Shown piece by piece: positions 44,801 through 57,700 of a stretch of 64,000 nt of DNA. Within the stretch, counting starts at the first letter, position 1; every line of letters starts with the position of its first letter. The stretch spans positions 3,038,001 through 3,102,000 of the forward strand of contig NW_020825312.1 in NCBI RefSeq assembly GCF_003286085.1, written 5' to 3'. Made by a program: the position numbers and the translations under genes. This DNA comes from Drosophila persimilis. Its lineage: Eukaryota; Arthropoda; Insecta; Diptera; Drosophilidae. The notes below the pieces were generated by a model. That model did not search any database. It had not been told where the DNA came from and saw only the letters and a program-made list of their open reading frames with translations.

Positions 44801-45516
44801 TGGGTTTATCAGTTGCCCTTGGTCGCTGGCAATTAGAAAATGAGCTGCGGCTGGGATTACAATGATTTATTGGGTGGGCCCAATTTTAAGGTTTCAACAC
44901 AAATAACTTGACAAAAAGTGTATTTATGGGTAATTTTCGGCATTGATCTCTGACATTACAGCTGCCACAGAGCCGCTGACAAACAAATTACAAACTGTAT
45001 TCGGTTCTAGGTGTGTCTCCGCTTCCCTATCTACCATCGGTTTGTGGCTAAGATCTAGAGATCCGGCTCTCCTAATTGCCATTAATCTCGGCCGCCGATG
45101 TGCCCCACTGGTAACCCATGAATGACGCATAGGTCCGTCGGCTCGTCTCTGCCAATTTGTGAGCGAAAGACGACCACAAAGTTGTGCGGCTTCCAGGTGG
45201 GCCTTTTGGGTGTGTGTGCACCCCGGAATGGGCATGGACAAGGGCTTCGTGGCTGGCGCCGTGTTCCCGTAATTGCAATATGCATTCGTCAGTTGTACCT
45301 GAGGGATGCCTGCTGGTAGCTTCCCCGTCGAGTCAAGTGCGGCTCGTGTTACCAATAATTGCGGCTGACAGACAACGTGTCTGCGGTGGGCTTATTTGGC
45401 CGCAGAAGTGTCCGCTTGCGTGAACACGTACTCGTAGCTATTATTTATTGCCAAATATTTATATATTGATTACATATTGAAACAGGAGCTAATCCTTTCT
45501 CTGTTATTTCTTGCAG
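32868..45516 (+). other. long gene-poor interval, probably Mp intron 1
   Basis: 12.6 kb with no recognised gene. Simple repeats: (GGGGAT)n 33008-33040, (ATT)n 38338-38356, GGAGT units 40668-40703, GGTTCG units 41875-41900, (GT)n 41776-41793, GAGTC units 43158-43180. An open plus-strand segment at 33591-33836 and a signal-peptide-like frame at 41557 are discussed as findings. Confidence 0.45.
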
Positions 45517-45626
45517 TGTTGTGGCTCTGATCAAGATGCGTCTGCTACTGTTGATGCTGGGCCTGGTTTGGACGTTTTTAGCTCCTGCCCGGGGCTCCTT
45601 TGACCTAATAGGACAGTCCATTAAAG
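45517..45626 (+). CDS. Mp: Multiplexin exon with start codon and signal peptide
   Basis: Acceptor TTTCTTGCAG precedes 45517; ATG at 45536. It encodes MRLLLLMLGLVWTFLAPARG (signal peptide with an Ala-Arg-Gly cleavage region), then SFDLIGQSIK, and ends with one base of a split codon before GTAAATAT. It joins in frame to 46868. Multiplexin is the fly collagen XV/XVIII, a secreted basement-membrane proteoglycan acting in axon guidance, heart-tube and synapse assembly. Confidence 0.8.
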
Positions 45627-46867
45627 GTAAATATATCAGGGTATCTGGGAGAATAAATATGAGAGATGAAACATTCAAAACTTTTAGTGAAAGCATTAAT
45701 CAAACTGTGCGACAGTCGTTTTGTACAACAATTATCTTGTAGGCCTGGATGAGTAGATTACTTACTTCCTTATACTTCAATTTTGCAATATAACCCCAAA
45801 ATATTATTTTTTACTTAAAAAAACCCCGATTTGCTCTGCGAATTCGGCATTCGCGACGCGGATATCCATAAAAATTAATGAATTGCAGAGAGAACTATTC
45901 GCCCTTTCACAGGATTTTATAATTTTGTTGTTGTGTGCTATGCTCCTATTTTTCAAGTTTAGTTCTTTGGTCTAATAAGTTCTCAACAAAATTTGCCTCT
46001 TATCGATCGAATTGTCCAAAGAGTGTCAAAGGTGTATAATTCTTAAATGTCAAAATTCAATTAACTTTTGTCAATTGACAAGGTCGTCAATAATTGTTGT
46101 GGATGCCGATTCAAAATTTTGAAAGTGCACAAAGTCAGCAAATCGCCGTTTTTGATTTTGGGGCTGTATTGAAAACTTCAAGTATGAGGAAGTGAGCAAC
46201 TCAACCATGCCTACAATCTAATTTTGTTCTCGTGGAAAGTGCACTGAAAAGTTTTCATTTTGTCGTACAATGTTCATACCTATTATGATGTAAGTACATA
46301 CATATGTATGTATGTATAACCTTACAATAGCTCTTATAATATTTGGAAAAATCTATCCCAGACGACTTCAATTACAAACAGGTCCTATGTAGATCCAGGA
46401 TATTTTTACGAAATATTGTTTCGTTTTATTTCAGATCAGAAAGAACTCTACATGCTTTCTGTTTCTACATGATATCTACACGAATTCTGCACTTGAAAGT
46501 ATGCTATACTTTCCCAAATTTTTTTGGGTACATGTAGTAGTGTGTAGCATTCATGTAGAAATCATGTAGAATCAAATAAAATCATGGCCAAAATGATTCT
46601 TTAACATGAAATTATTTCAATAAACATGCGAAACTAAAGCTCTTATTTTTAAAGAAAATTGCATCTAAAATCTGAAAATTTCATTAGTTAAAAATCTTGA
46701 CTTTTTGAACAGTAAGAAAAACAAGCTGAAAATCTTAAATGACATTAGTTTCTTCCTATACCCGGTAGAAATTCATAAGAAAGTTCGAGAATTATTTAAT
46801 TTATGTACATGTAGATAATTAAAGTGTTGTAATTTATTCACTTGAGAACGTTTCTCCATCCTTGCAG
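45627..46867 (+). other. intron of Mp with a large imperfect palindrome
   Basis: 1.24 kb A/T-rich intron ending in CATCCTTGCAG. It contains the palindromic block at 46446-46575 (separate entry). No coding frame. Confidence 0.7.
46446..46575. repeat. imperfect palindrome built on TCTACATG/CATGTAGA
   Basis: The left arm (CTCTACATGCTTTCTGTTTC, TACATGATATCTACAC) is matched in inverse by the right arm (GTGTAGCATTCATGTAGAAA, TCATGTAGAAT). Inner nested palindromes are GAAAGTATGCTATACTTTC and CCCAAATTTTTTTGGG. The transcribed RNA could fold into a long hairpin. Confidence 0.65.
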
Positions 46868-47406
46868 ATGCCCTTGCCGAGTACACGCTGACGGACATCA
46901 TGAATAACAATCAATTTGCGGGCATTGAGTTTGGGGAGGCCGAGGATGGGTTTCCCGCCTTCCGGTTCCTGCAGACGGCGGACGTAAAGTCCCCCTACCG
47001 CATGCTACTGCCGGAGAAGCTGTACGAGTTCGCCATCCTCATCACTTACCGCCAGAGCTCACTGAAGGGCGGCTACCTGTTCAGCGTGGTGAACCCGCTG
47101 GACACCGTTGTCCAGCTGGGCGTTCACCTCTCGCCGGTGGTGAAGAACAGCTACAATGTGTCGCTCGTCTACACTCAGGCCGACCAGAGCATAGGCCGCA
47201 AGTTGGCCAGCTTCAGTGTGGCTCATGTGGCGGACAAGTGGAATTCGATTGCATTCCAGGTGCTCAGCGACAGGGTCTCCTTCTACTACGACTGCGAGCT
47301 GCGCAACAGCACGCCGGTGACCCGAGAGCCCATAGAGTTGGTCTTCGACTCGGCCTCCACGCTGTACATTGGCCAGGCGGGCTCCATAATTGGTGGAAAG
47401 TTCGAG
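46868..47406 (+). CDS. Mp: Multiplexin thrombospondin-N-like (LamG) exon
   Basis: 539 nt, phase-matched to the previous exon (SIKD|ALAEYTLTDIMNNNQ). About 180 residues with the TSPN/LamG signature of collagen XV/XVIII: YEFAILITYRQSSLKGGYLF, LGVHLSPVVKNSYNVSLVYT, WNSIAFQVLSDRVSFYYDCE, SASTLYIGQAGSIIGGKFE. It ends in phase 0 before GTAAGTCT. The final TSPN strand and all collagenous and endostatin exons lie beyond the window or were not found. Confidence 0.85.
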
Positions 47407-49562
47407 GTAAGTCTGTCGGCGGCCAATTTCATAATCATAATCATAAGCTCTTTAGCTCTAATCAGTTTTCAGTGGAATAGTTTTCGAAATGCTGGAGCGC
47501 ACACATCTGTTTAGTTTCTTAAGAGGGGTTGTGAGCAATGGAATCTTCTAATTGATATGGATTCTATTTCCGTGTGGGAATGGGGCATATTTCAATACCT
47601 GTTTTGAAATCACCTAAGTGAAGCAATTGTAACGGCTCAAGTGGCCTTTCAACGTGCCACAACCCATGCCACAAGAGCTGCGAGCTTTTCACCACTCTCG
47701 CCACTCGGGAGCTCTGACTCCAGCCACCCCTAAGTGGCGCCATTTGGACAGCTGGCGGCAAAAGTTGCCAGCCACTCGACACGCGACTCAAACATTACGT
47801 ATACCCCGTGGTGGCCCGAGTCTCACTCAAGGCATTCGCTCGCTTGCTCGTTCTCTCTCTCAGCGGCTCTCCCGTGGTATTCAGCGGTGGTTGGGAATTC
47901 AGCAGACGAACGCCGGGGTTCACGAGGCACGAGGTCGTTTATGTTGTCTGTGGCACGAACAGATTGCTGTGATTTGATGGTCCTCCTTGGGCTGCGGGTG
48001 CGTTTACCTTTCAGTTGCGTTCGCGTTTCCACACTGTTCAGATGGGCAGGCGGCAGCGTCTAAAATGCATTTTTTTTCGGTGAAGCCGCACTTTGCTATA
48101 AACCCGTGCGGTCGGTGCTCGTTCTCGTCCTTACTGTCGGCGCTGTCGGTGCCATTGTCGTCGTCGTCGTCATTGCCGGACGTCGTGAGTGCGGTGGCAG
48201 CTGGTGCTACTACGGCTACTACTCCTGCTCCTAATCCTGCTACAACAACTGCACATGAAGCCCTTAGCGGGCCCAGCCACAAAAAAGAAAGTGATTTATA
48301 CGCCTAAATGAAATATGCCTCCTGAGTGGGACTAAACCCCGAGAATCGAGTCAATTAAAGTTCAATTATGCGACCAAAGCTGAAGGACAGGCCGCGCAAG
48401 CGTTTGAAAATGCGACCGTTGAACTTCCACTGACTGACCGACCATCGACCATCGAGCAATCGACCAACCGCCATAAAAGTGTGTTCGTGTTCCCCAGCAT
48501 AATCCCAGCAATTGATCATATCAGAGCCACCATATCGGAGCGAATCCCGTGCAGGACCTATCCACTCTAGGGACAAACCAGATACATATACTATATACCA
48601 TATCGTAAGGGATATCGTAGGGATAAGTAACAGCCAATACAAATATTTTCAATTAGTGTGGCATGTGCGCGGTCCTCTCATAGTTGCAATTGTTATACTC
48701 TTGTTGTACGTTTCTTGTTGTCCACCGCCGCTGCCGCCACCGCCGCGTCGTCGTTGTCTTTGTCGCCGTCGTCGTCGTCGTCATTGTGTCGTTGTCGTTG
48801 CTCAAGTTGCGGTTGCCGGTTGTAAAAGTTTCGTTGCACAGTTTTGGGGCACAGGGAACCACGTGAAGCCGGAGCAAGTCATCAAGAATTTAACTCTGCC
48901 CCAAAGCGAACCCCATTCAGTGTTCAAACTCCTCCGCCGCCTGGCTAGCCCCGACTTGAAACTGGCTGGGGCATGAAACTTGCTCGCATGGAAATCAATC
49001 AATTGCACAATGGCAAGGCAAAGTGCATGTAGTGTGAAAAAGTAAATTAATTGCACACAGCAGGACATCAAAGTTAAGAAACAGCCTGAACGGTAGTGTA
49101 AAAATAAAACAAACAACAAAAACAAAAACCAAAAAAAAACTGAGAAGAGAAGAAAAATTGAGGGCAAATAACATGTGCTGTCATTTGTAATTACAAACGA
49201 GCATCACAGAGAAAACTGAACCCATAAATAATTAACAATTACAATAAATTTTAAAATAAAACTCATACCTTAGCGCGCGTGCATAAATAAAGCAAAGTAT
49301 TTGCAATTAAATTATCTGTGATTTTTGTCAACATATTCAATACTATATCCCTACGCGTCCGCGTGCATATCCCGGTAATTTTTTTTAAAGTGAAGTCCCC
49401 CCCAATGCGTTCGGCTTAAAGGTAAATATGGAATCCAGCCGGAGTAAGGGCCACAATATGCGCCACTCACTCGCACACAAATGGTTTGGAATGTCGCCCA
49501 TCAAATTGAACATGGTTCGCGCATAAATTATGACAAGCGAGGTCCGGGCCAGGCCTGAACAG

Positions 49563-49640
49563 AACAGGCCAGAGTAGGCCAGAGTAGGCCAGAGCAGGGC
49601 AGAGTAGGCCAGAGTAGGCCAGAGCAGGCCAGGCCAGGAA
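49563..49640 (+). repeat. 10-bp tandem repeat (GGCCAGAGTA)n
   Basis: About seven units of GGCCAGAGTA or GGCCAGAGCA in a row, the middle one GGGCAGAGTA. Inside an intron; no other signal. Confidence 0.85.
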
Positions 49641-52600
49641 AGCAGTCAGGCAGTGCGGAGTGGCGTAAAGCCTCATGGATTGGCTGTGTGCCTTCTCGTT
49701 GGCGCGCCTAAATCAATGGCAAACTCATTAAAGCGCCAGCGAGAACTGTTTTTGGCCCCCGACGCGTCACTAACCACAGACATAGCCGTACTCCCGGCAC
49801 CCGGCACCCGTCACCCGGCTCACTGCTCACTGCTCCGTGCATATGCATATTAAAGCAGCACTGGGCGTATACGTAATATATATCCGTATATATGTATGTA
49901 TGTATATTATGGTGGGAGGCAGGCCGCCCGCCTTTTGTCTTTGCCTTCTGCCTGCTCCGCATATGGCCAAAAGGCAAAGGAAAATACGTTTTATTTATTA
50001 AATAAAAACGCTGCCAAGAAGGCGTTCTCGGCCCACTCCGGCTTTCATTTTAATGGGCGTCCTTGGAGCGGCATCGGGTTGATCAAACAAAAGACAAAGT
50101 TGGGCAGAAGCGAGAGTTAACCCTCCGAAGACTAGACTGGGAAAGACACCATACTCATACGGGGTCCTTCCCCTTTAAGTTTCTCCAGAATTTCACTTGC
50201 ACTTAATCGAGTCACAGGACACAAATTATGAGATAACCAACTGCAGTCTGCAGTCCTCAGTCCTCAGTCCAGTGTACCTACATATGTACATACATACTCG
50301 TGAATGTGAATTTCTAGCCTTGTTTTCACTTTTAACCAAACTACGAGCATCATAAATATTCATGTGTGTACATTGTTAATATGCATTTAAATATCACAGT
50401 CTGATTGTTTTGCTATTGTTTGCCACACTGCCTTGCACAAGGCTTCGCCACCTCTCCCTGGCAGACGGACGGTATGCACCTCGCTTTCGGTAATACTTGT
50501 ATGTAATTCCGAATTGTGAATTTATCAATTTACCATCATAATGCAATATTAGGACCATTATGCCTACACAATTTCAAATTCCATTTGAAATGTGTATTTA
50601 CATATTTGGTCACCCTGACAAGCCGAATATCCTTCTACTCCCCAGAATCCCCTTCAATCGTCGCCATTGTGCGCCGCGATTGTGTTGGAAATTAGTTTTC
50701 GAGAGAGGCCTCATCCAGGCCCTCAACCAGAATATCCATTTGCAGAATCCAGTTCCCAATTGGAGGCCCAAACAATATGGAATACAAAAGCAATTGTTTT
50801 CTAAATTATTAATATTTAATTCACGTCACATTGGTTTTTGAATCATTCAAGAGCAGTGCAAGTCGGATGATAGCCCCTTTGTTAAACTTGGACGGCTTCC
50901 ATATCCCTTTGCCGACGTAAATTCCACTCTAAAATCCGCTGAAACGATACATGTTTTCAGATAATATTCAAACAATTTCCAAATTGGTTTATTTCCACGA
51001 GCTTTTCACTTTATCTTCGTTGTCAAAGTGCGGAGAGTGGTGGAAAATGAACTCGCCCATAGATAAATGTTACGCTCCAAGTTTTTCTCGGGATCACGTA
51101 CATCGTGTCACGTAATGCACATGCTATAGCATGTACAACAGATATGAAGTCGATTTTTAGAAACTTCAACATCCTGACAGACACGTTATTTCAGATTATT
51201 TAAAAATTATGCGCTATCCAAAAGACAGAAAAGCAGTGGAGCTCAGTGAAACATTTTGGAAGCATTTAGTCTCGCATAAATGGCTTCAAGTCTAATATCT
51301 CAGCAGATATTATTGCCTTATTCGAATTAGGTCTATAAGTTTCAATTTGATGAACTCAATTCTCTGGAATTCTCATTAGCTGTATTTATTTCTGCTCGAA
51401 GAACGGCCATGAAAATGTTGTACCCAACGAAAATGAACACACGGATACACCACGGAGTCTCGTAGACTCGTATACTCGTATACCCGTACCCGTGTACGTA
51501 CCTTCCCTTTTGTATTTATGCCCATAAATGGATTTTTTATTACGTCAAGAGCTGCAGGTCGTTAAAGTCATACATATTCGGGTGCCTATTTTATGAACCT
51601 GGAGGGGCAGCCACATAAAACCCCATAAGAAAATGCGGACTGAACAGAAATGTCTTCGATGAGTACAAAAGTAGGGTGTGGGAAGCGAGGGGGGGGGGGC
51701 TAAGGAAAAACTATGATTATTTTGTAATTTTATGACCACCCCTAGGCGGCGATCCATCCGAACCAATGGGGCGGCACCAATAAACATAAATTATGCAAAT
51801 TTTTAACTCTAATTATACAGCCCCGCCTTCCACCCGGACCCCTGTTCCCATATCCCCCCATGTGGGACTGGCGCATGGCCAGGGAAGTACGCCGATTATT
51901 CGGGTTGTTATTAATTAAGCCAGAGACTTCATGAGCTCGTTTTAATCATTGGGAACACGCGTTCCCACTCCCGTCAGGAGGCGGAACCATATACCGTACA
52001 CCATATACCATGGCATAGACTGGCTGGGATGCCTCACGTTGTGGAGGAGGAGCTGTCAGGCAGTTGCTGCTTATCGATCAAACGCTCACAAAAGTCACAG
52101 GCCTGAGGTTAGACAGAAGACATTTCTTCCAGGGACGTTTTGTCCGGGCTCCGACTTCGTATTAAGGATACATATGTGACATATGTATGCCAGCACCAGC
52201 TCCCCTACCACGGTCCCCGCAACCTTGCCACAGATAGCTGCAGACAAAGACTCACAGAGAAAGGGAAATTTGTGCGGAAAACGGTGCTTATTAAAAATTA
52301 CATGTCAAACGGAAGCGTAGCAAAGGAAACCCACACACACAGGGAACCAGAACCCACATGAGATGAGTTGACATAAAACATTCTTCTTGGGTCTGGCACT
52401 GGAACTGGGACTGGGCTTGGGTTAGCACTCGGATTCCGGGGAGGGGGTTCCAGGTGTGGGGCGCAGAACCCTTTTTAAGCATTTAGCCCCATTATCTTCA
52501 TTAGCCGCTAATGTCCGAAAAGGTTTGGGCCCAACTATTCCCGTATTTTTTTTTTTTTGCCACATTTAACTTTTCGGCTACCATGACAACTTCAAAAGTC

Positions 52601-54468
52601 GTTACTCATTTTTGTGTACTTAATTTGGAGAAGATACCAAATTTCTTATCGCACTCCGACGGCCCTAGCGCCATTTTTTGTTCCACAAGTTTGCCCCTTT
52701 TCATTAGGAACAAGAAGAGGAATAAGAAGAAGGTAATTTCATTAGAAAACTTGAACCGTGTCAAACTTTAAGCTTAAACAGCGCCCGTGTTCGCCGTCCC
52801 TGCCTCACACCCAGTGTCAGTCTCTGTCTCAGTCTCAGACTCAGACTCAGACTCAGACCTTAGCCCCAGCAATGGGCTCAGCAGCCTGCAGTCGCAGAAT
52901 TTTAATGCTGCGTGAAGAATGCCACGAGGTGGCAGGAGGCGAAGGCGGAGCGGGGGCATAAGGAGGCTTAGCTGGAAATGGAAGCAGGGCCAAGAGCAAG
53001 AGCGGCCCGCAGCCGCTTGACTTGGCATAAAAAAGTTTCCTTTGGCTTCTACTTTTGGGCGCGTACAAAAAGTTTGTGCTACACCGCCGACTCGTTGACT
53101 CAATAACTGGTTGCCCCCTGCCTCAGAAGAAGGCCTGGGCGGGGGCGTGGGCGTGGGCGTGCCCCGACCGGGTGCTAAAGACTCAAGGGGGGGCCGTGTG
53201 CCCATGGACGCTGCTGGTACTCGTAGCGTAGCTCTAGACTGACACGATTATCGTAATTATGCGCTGGCAGTGGCAGTAGCATACTTTTCTGAGCCACGTA
53301 ATGCGTTGTGTTGCTGGGAGAGCGAGAGTGCGAGTGCGAGTGCTCGGGGGTTGTCTCTGGGAATGTTTTGTGTACGAGGATGTAAAGCCAACTTTCGCCG
53401 CAATTATGTAGGTTGAAAAGTTGCAGCTCGGTTTTTATTTAGCTTTTACTTTTCCACTTTTTTCGGGCGCTACCTCAAGGACACGCTCACACAACCCTCT
53501 GGCAAACACTCTGGCTTATGGCCATGCCTGAGCCTTAGCCTTATTGCGGTTCCCCAAAAAAAAATATGGGCCAAGACGTCTCGAGAGCATGTGACCAATT
53601 TGTGCGGCTGCCTTCCAGAATCGCGTTCCTTGAATCGTTCCTTCCCTTTGACGTTGCTATAATTCAATATTTTTCCCAAATAAACTTGTTGGCAGCTTAA
53701 CTTTTCATAAAGTTTGCTTCTCCCGACACCCCTCTGCTGTTGAGTGCGGCAGCAAGGGGCATATCGGGCCGATTGGCGACTTGTAACCAGCATTCAGTCT
53801 TCCCTAAAAACCGTCGCATGAAGCACTGGTTTACAGGGTGTCAGTCAGGCCAGATCATGCCAGGACTGTCGGTTATGCTTTTCAGCCGCCACCTCCTGTG
53901 CCGCAAATCAGTGAGAAAATGCTGACAAGCGTCGGGAAAAAAGAGAAGCAGAATTAAATAAAACGTATTACATTTGTAGCGTTTACAGGAAGTGTATGAA
54001 TGGGTGTGAGGGGTCGCAGTCCCCCATCGAGTGCCTGTTAAGAGGGCTTGCTGTAGGCACCCTTTGTGTGCGAACGTGTGCGTGTGTGCCTGTGTGCCTG
54101 TGTGCTTGTGGCATGTGGCATGTGGATTGTGTACAAAAACGCTTTGTGGCAAGGCAAGCACCTTCCTTCCTGGGGGCCATCGTCTTGTGGGAGACGGTAG
54201 GGGAGAAAGCTGGCAAGCTTAATACTTCCCACAAAAGCCATTAGGCATCGGTGGCACCAACATCGGTATCGAACTCAGAACTCAGCATCAGAGCTAGAAG
54301 TATCCCCGAGCCAAAGTCCAAGCGACCAAGTGACCGGGTCAAATACATTCGTCGACAAACCAAACCAAACCAAACCATTTGTGTGGCAGTTGTGGCAATT
54401 GTGGCAGCAGCAGCCCGCTTCCCCACCGCCAACTAATTAATATTCCAATTTATGCATTTTCTTTCAGG

Positions 54469-54497
54469 CAATTCGATTCGATTCGATTCGATTCGTC
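54469..54497 (+). repeat. (GATTC)n microsatellite
   Basis: Five perfect GATTC units 135 bp before the start codon at 54632, just after an acceptor-like TTTCTTTCAG (54459-54468). It may lie in the 5' leader of that exon. Confidence 0.85.
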
Positions 54498-54631
54498 GCT
54501 ATACCGTTCGGTTCCTCGATTTCTCGTTTACTCGCGCGCCGCGCCGGTTCTGTATTTGTGCCCCAAGTGCTTCGTAGTACGGGCTCTGCTCCTGAATAAT
54601 AGTGCGGGGAGACGTGTAAATATCGTACAAA

Positions 54632-54781
54632 ATGGCAATGGTCATATCGACGCGTGCGAAACTCGTGATTACCGCGCTGATTCTGTTCTTCCTTCTCGGC
54701 ATCGTACTCGTCACGGGCTCCACGAAGGGATGGTTCAATCCCAACCGCTACAACGGCGAGCGGGTGGCAGCTAGGATACAG
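54632..54781 (+). CDS. first coding exon with membrane anchor (alternative Mp start or separate gene)
   Basis: Exactly 50 codons from ATG 54632 to a donor GTAACTGAG. Good context (AAAATGGC). MAMVISTRAKLVITALILFF followed by LLGIVLVTG is a short basic head plus about 18 hydrophobic residues, a signal-anchor or uncleaved signal peptide. It then continues STKGWFNPNRYNGERVAARI. The leader has an initiator-like, G/C-rich, CpG-containing sequence. The exon ends in phase 0, as does the Mp exon at 47406, so it could replace the secreted start of Mp with a type II anchor. Equally it could begin an unrelated gene continuing beyond the window. No family recognised. Confidence 0.6.
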
Positions 54782-57700
54782 GTAACTGAGTTGAACCCTT
54801 TCCTGTTGCCCCAAAACGGCAACCGGTTTGCGTTGTACTTAAACTAATGGCATTTCAACTAATTAAAAAGAACTGGCCAATTAATTATAGTTATAATCAA
54901 CACGTGTCCGTGTCCGTACCCGTATCCGTGTCCGTTTCTGCCCACTTTACGGGTCTAAACACTGCGAACTGTGAACTGCGAACTGTGTAGTGTTGTAGTG
55001 TTGTAGTGTGTGTAATGCTAAATGCTCAACATCCTGCCCCTTCAAATGCAAACAAATGTCACCGCTCTGAGGTCTTGAGCGGGGATCGCTCTGCTGTTCT
55101 GTTCCTGCTGGGACTGGAACAGGAAGAGGGATCTGGAACTGCGACTGGAACTGCGAGTGCGACTGGGGCTGGGTGTCTCGCGGCTTATGCGAGTCCAACA
55201 CGCACATTGAAAACAAACCCACAGCCAGCACAGAACCCACAACAAGTTGGGAAAACTTTTAAACACACTCACACACATTCCTCACCTCCTCAAACATCCT
55301 CGCAGTCAGTGCGAGCGAAGAGCAAATAAAGCATAGTCCTACACTACACGGAAACAAATAAAGTTTATTGTGACAAATGTTTCATGACAGCAGACCATTT
55401 CGCCCTGGCCGAGCACACCTGTCGCCCAGTGCGAGGCGGGATGCGAGGCTGCTCCGCACAAATAAAACCCACTGCAATTATTAGGGCACATTATAAGCAT
55501 TTTGTAGCCGCCGCCAGGTCACAAGATAAATTGATAAGTCTGACACGGGTCCGCTCGCCCACGACGCACACTTTTGCCATATGACGAGCTCTCGGGCCAA
55601 GTTTGCGGCCAGTGGGCATACACGGCGTGTTTCAGGATACTCCGGGTTCTGTTTTCCGAATGGTTGGACACTAAAACGGTTCGTAGCCTTATGAAATCTA
55701 AAGAGTATTCACTTTTCATAGAATTGGTGGAAAATATTACTAAAATAGAGGTAGAGTTCGATGTTCCATCGATGTTTAATTAATAGACTCTAACTCAAAA
55801 GAATATTATTATCGGCACAACAATCTTGCTGTGGTTCCTGAAGGAATCTTCACACTGACCCTAATGCGTGTAATCAAATCAATTCCATTCATTTTGTAAA
55901 GTATAGCTTTGCCTTGATCACACCATTGCTGCCCCTGCACTATGCTCTCCTTTGGAGACCTTCCTCAAAGGCCACCGAGTCCCAGCGCTCCCTCCATTTA
56001 GAGTAAACTTTGACTAATACCTGCATAATTGTTGTGCTAATTTTGTCAGCACGCCCTATTAATGGTTCTATTGACACCCGCAGCTAGGGGAGGACCTCTG
56101 GATGTGGCCTTCCCTTCCATATATAGTTGCACTGCTTTGACATTATTTACGCTTACTTATGGGTTTGGCTGGCTTCACCTGACGCGGCACCTCCTAGTCC
56201 CAATGCCCCTAGTGCCACCGGTGCCCCTATTGCCCCCTTGTACCCATTTCTGGACTCTGAAAACAGTGATTAAACTAATTTTATGCAGGAGCGAAGGCGA
56301 ACGTCGAACGGAGAACGGAGAACGGCAAACCGCACAACAGGACGAGGGCGAGGCAATAAAAAACCATTTAAAACATTCAAAGTGTCGCATGCGAAGGAGC
56401 GGAGTGAATGTCGACAGCCGTTAACGGGCTGACTTCGATATGGAAACATAGTCGTGGGTTCTACTGCCTCTACTACACGTCTCTCCCCCTCCCCCTCCCC
56501 CACCACCAATTTATTTCCATCTTTCCCGCTTGCTTGCTGACTGCTGCCAAACGTGTGTTGGAAAAGCGAAAAGAGAAAAGGAAAAAGAAAACCAGTAACA
56601 GAAATACAAACACAAACACAAACCAAAGAAACAAAGTTTAGCAATAAAAATCTAAATAAGAGTGTGGGGGAGGAGTAGCAGTAGGAGTAGGAGTAGGAGT
56701 AGGAGTAGGAGTACTGCCAGGTGGTGGGATGTATGCTGGGGGCAGGGCTGTTAATAAAGTCATTTCTGCATGCTGCCTCCCCGTGTCCGCTGTCTCCGTT
56801 GGCACGCCAACAGGCGTCGGCGATGGGTTCATTAGCAGTAGCTTCCATTACCAAGTCCCGGAGTGGCGAAGTGGCAAGGTGGCGAGGTGGTGAGGTGGCT
56901 GTTGTTGTCGCTGTTTCCCTACTTTCTTCTGCTGCCGTTAATTACGACCTGAAACTGAACGCAGCGCAGTGCCTGGGAATCTAGGAAGGCTAGGAAGGCG
57001 GGAAATGGGAAAACCGAGGAGAAAAGGAGAACAGCAGCAAACTGGCAGCTGCCTCACAATTGGAAATTTATAAAAATTACAGGTGGATTGACAGGCAATT
57101 TGTCGATGTTTAATACGATGTGGTTATCCGGTGCCGCTGTCAGTGGCAGTCGCCTCCTGTTAGCAGTTGGCAGCTGGCTTATTGACTGATTCCCTCTAAC
57201 TCCTGTGGCTTAGTCGTGTGGTACACCAACCCCAAGAGCAAGGTCTATTAGGTTTCATTAGGGCCTAATTACCCAAAAGCGAAATTAGTCGAAGCCAATT
57301 ATAGTTAATGCATTTGGCGTGTGGCAAGCCCCCGCCCGATCAACTCGTTGAGAGTCTTTTGGACATTTATGACCTGCGAGGCATTGTGTTAGTTGTCGTC
57401 GATTCATGTTTGTTGGCCGGGTATTTCCGCGTAATGAGCTTCACCTCCGAGACAGATAAAGGGGCTGCCCCTGTGGAAGGAGTGGACCACCGTCACCACC
57501 GAAATCAGGAGTATATTGTGAAAATTAACTTGGTAGTCATGATAATATGCTCATATAACGAGGTTGTAAGGTGGCAAAGATTATATATGAATGGAAGTTT
57601 TCCCCTAAGTGTAGCCCATCGACATTTCTGCGAAATTGTAACAAAGTAGCCAAACATTACCATTAACTTGCACTCACTCGCCCTCTCGATTGAGCAATAA

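Larger units (their letters stand above)
47407..54631 (+). other. Mp intron, left part
   Basis: 7 kb without a recognised gene. Notable content: CT/GC-rich promoter-like block at 47820-47890, (GTC)n at 48150-48172 and 48725-48785, a 10-bp tandem repeat AGAGTAGGCC at 49566-49640, CAGACT units at 52805-52858, and (GATTC)n at 54469-54497. Long frames here overlap repeats and are not called. Confidence 0.5.

Noticed and set aside
56270..56854. 194-codon minus-strand frame with SYSYSYSYSY
   Set aside because: It is the translation of the (GGAGTA)n microsatellite and CT-rich DNA.
57308..57649. 113-codon plus-strand frame (MHLACGKPPPDQL...)
   Set aside because: No family, poor start context, A/T-rich second half; judged chance.
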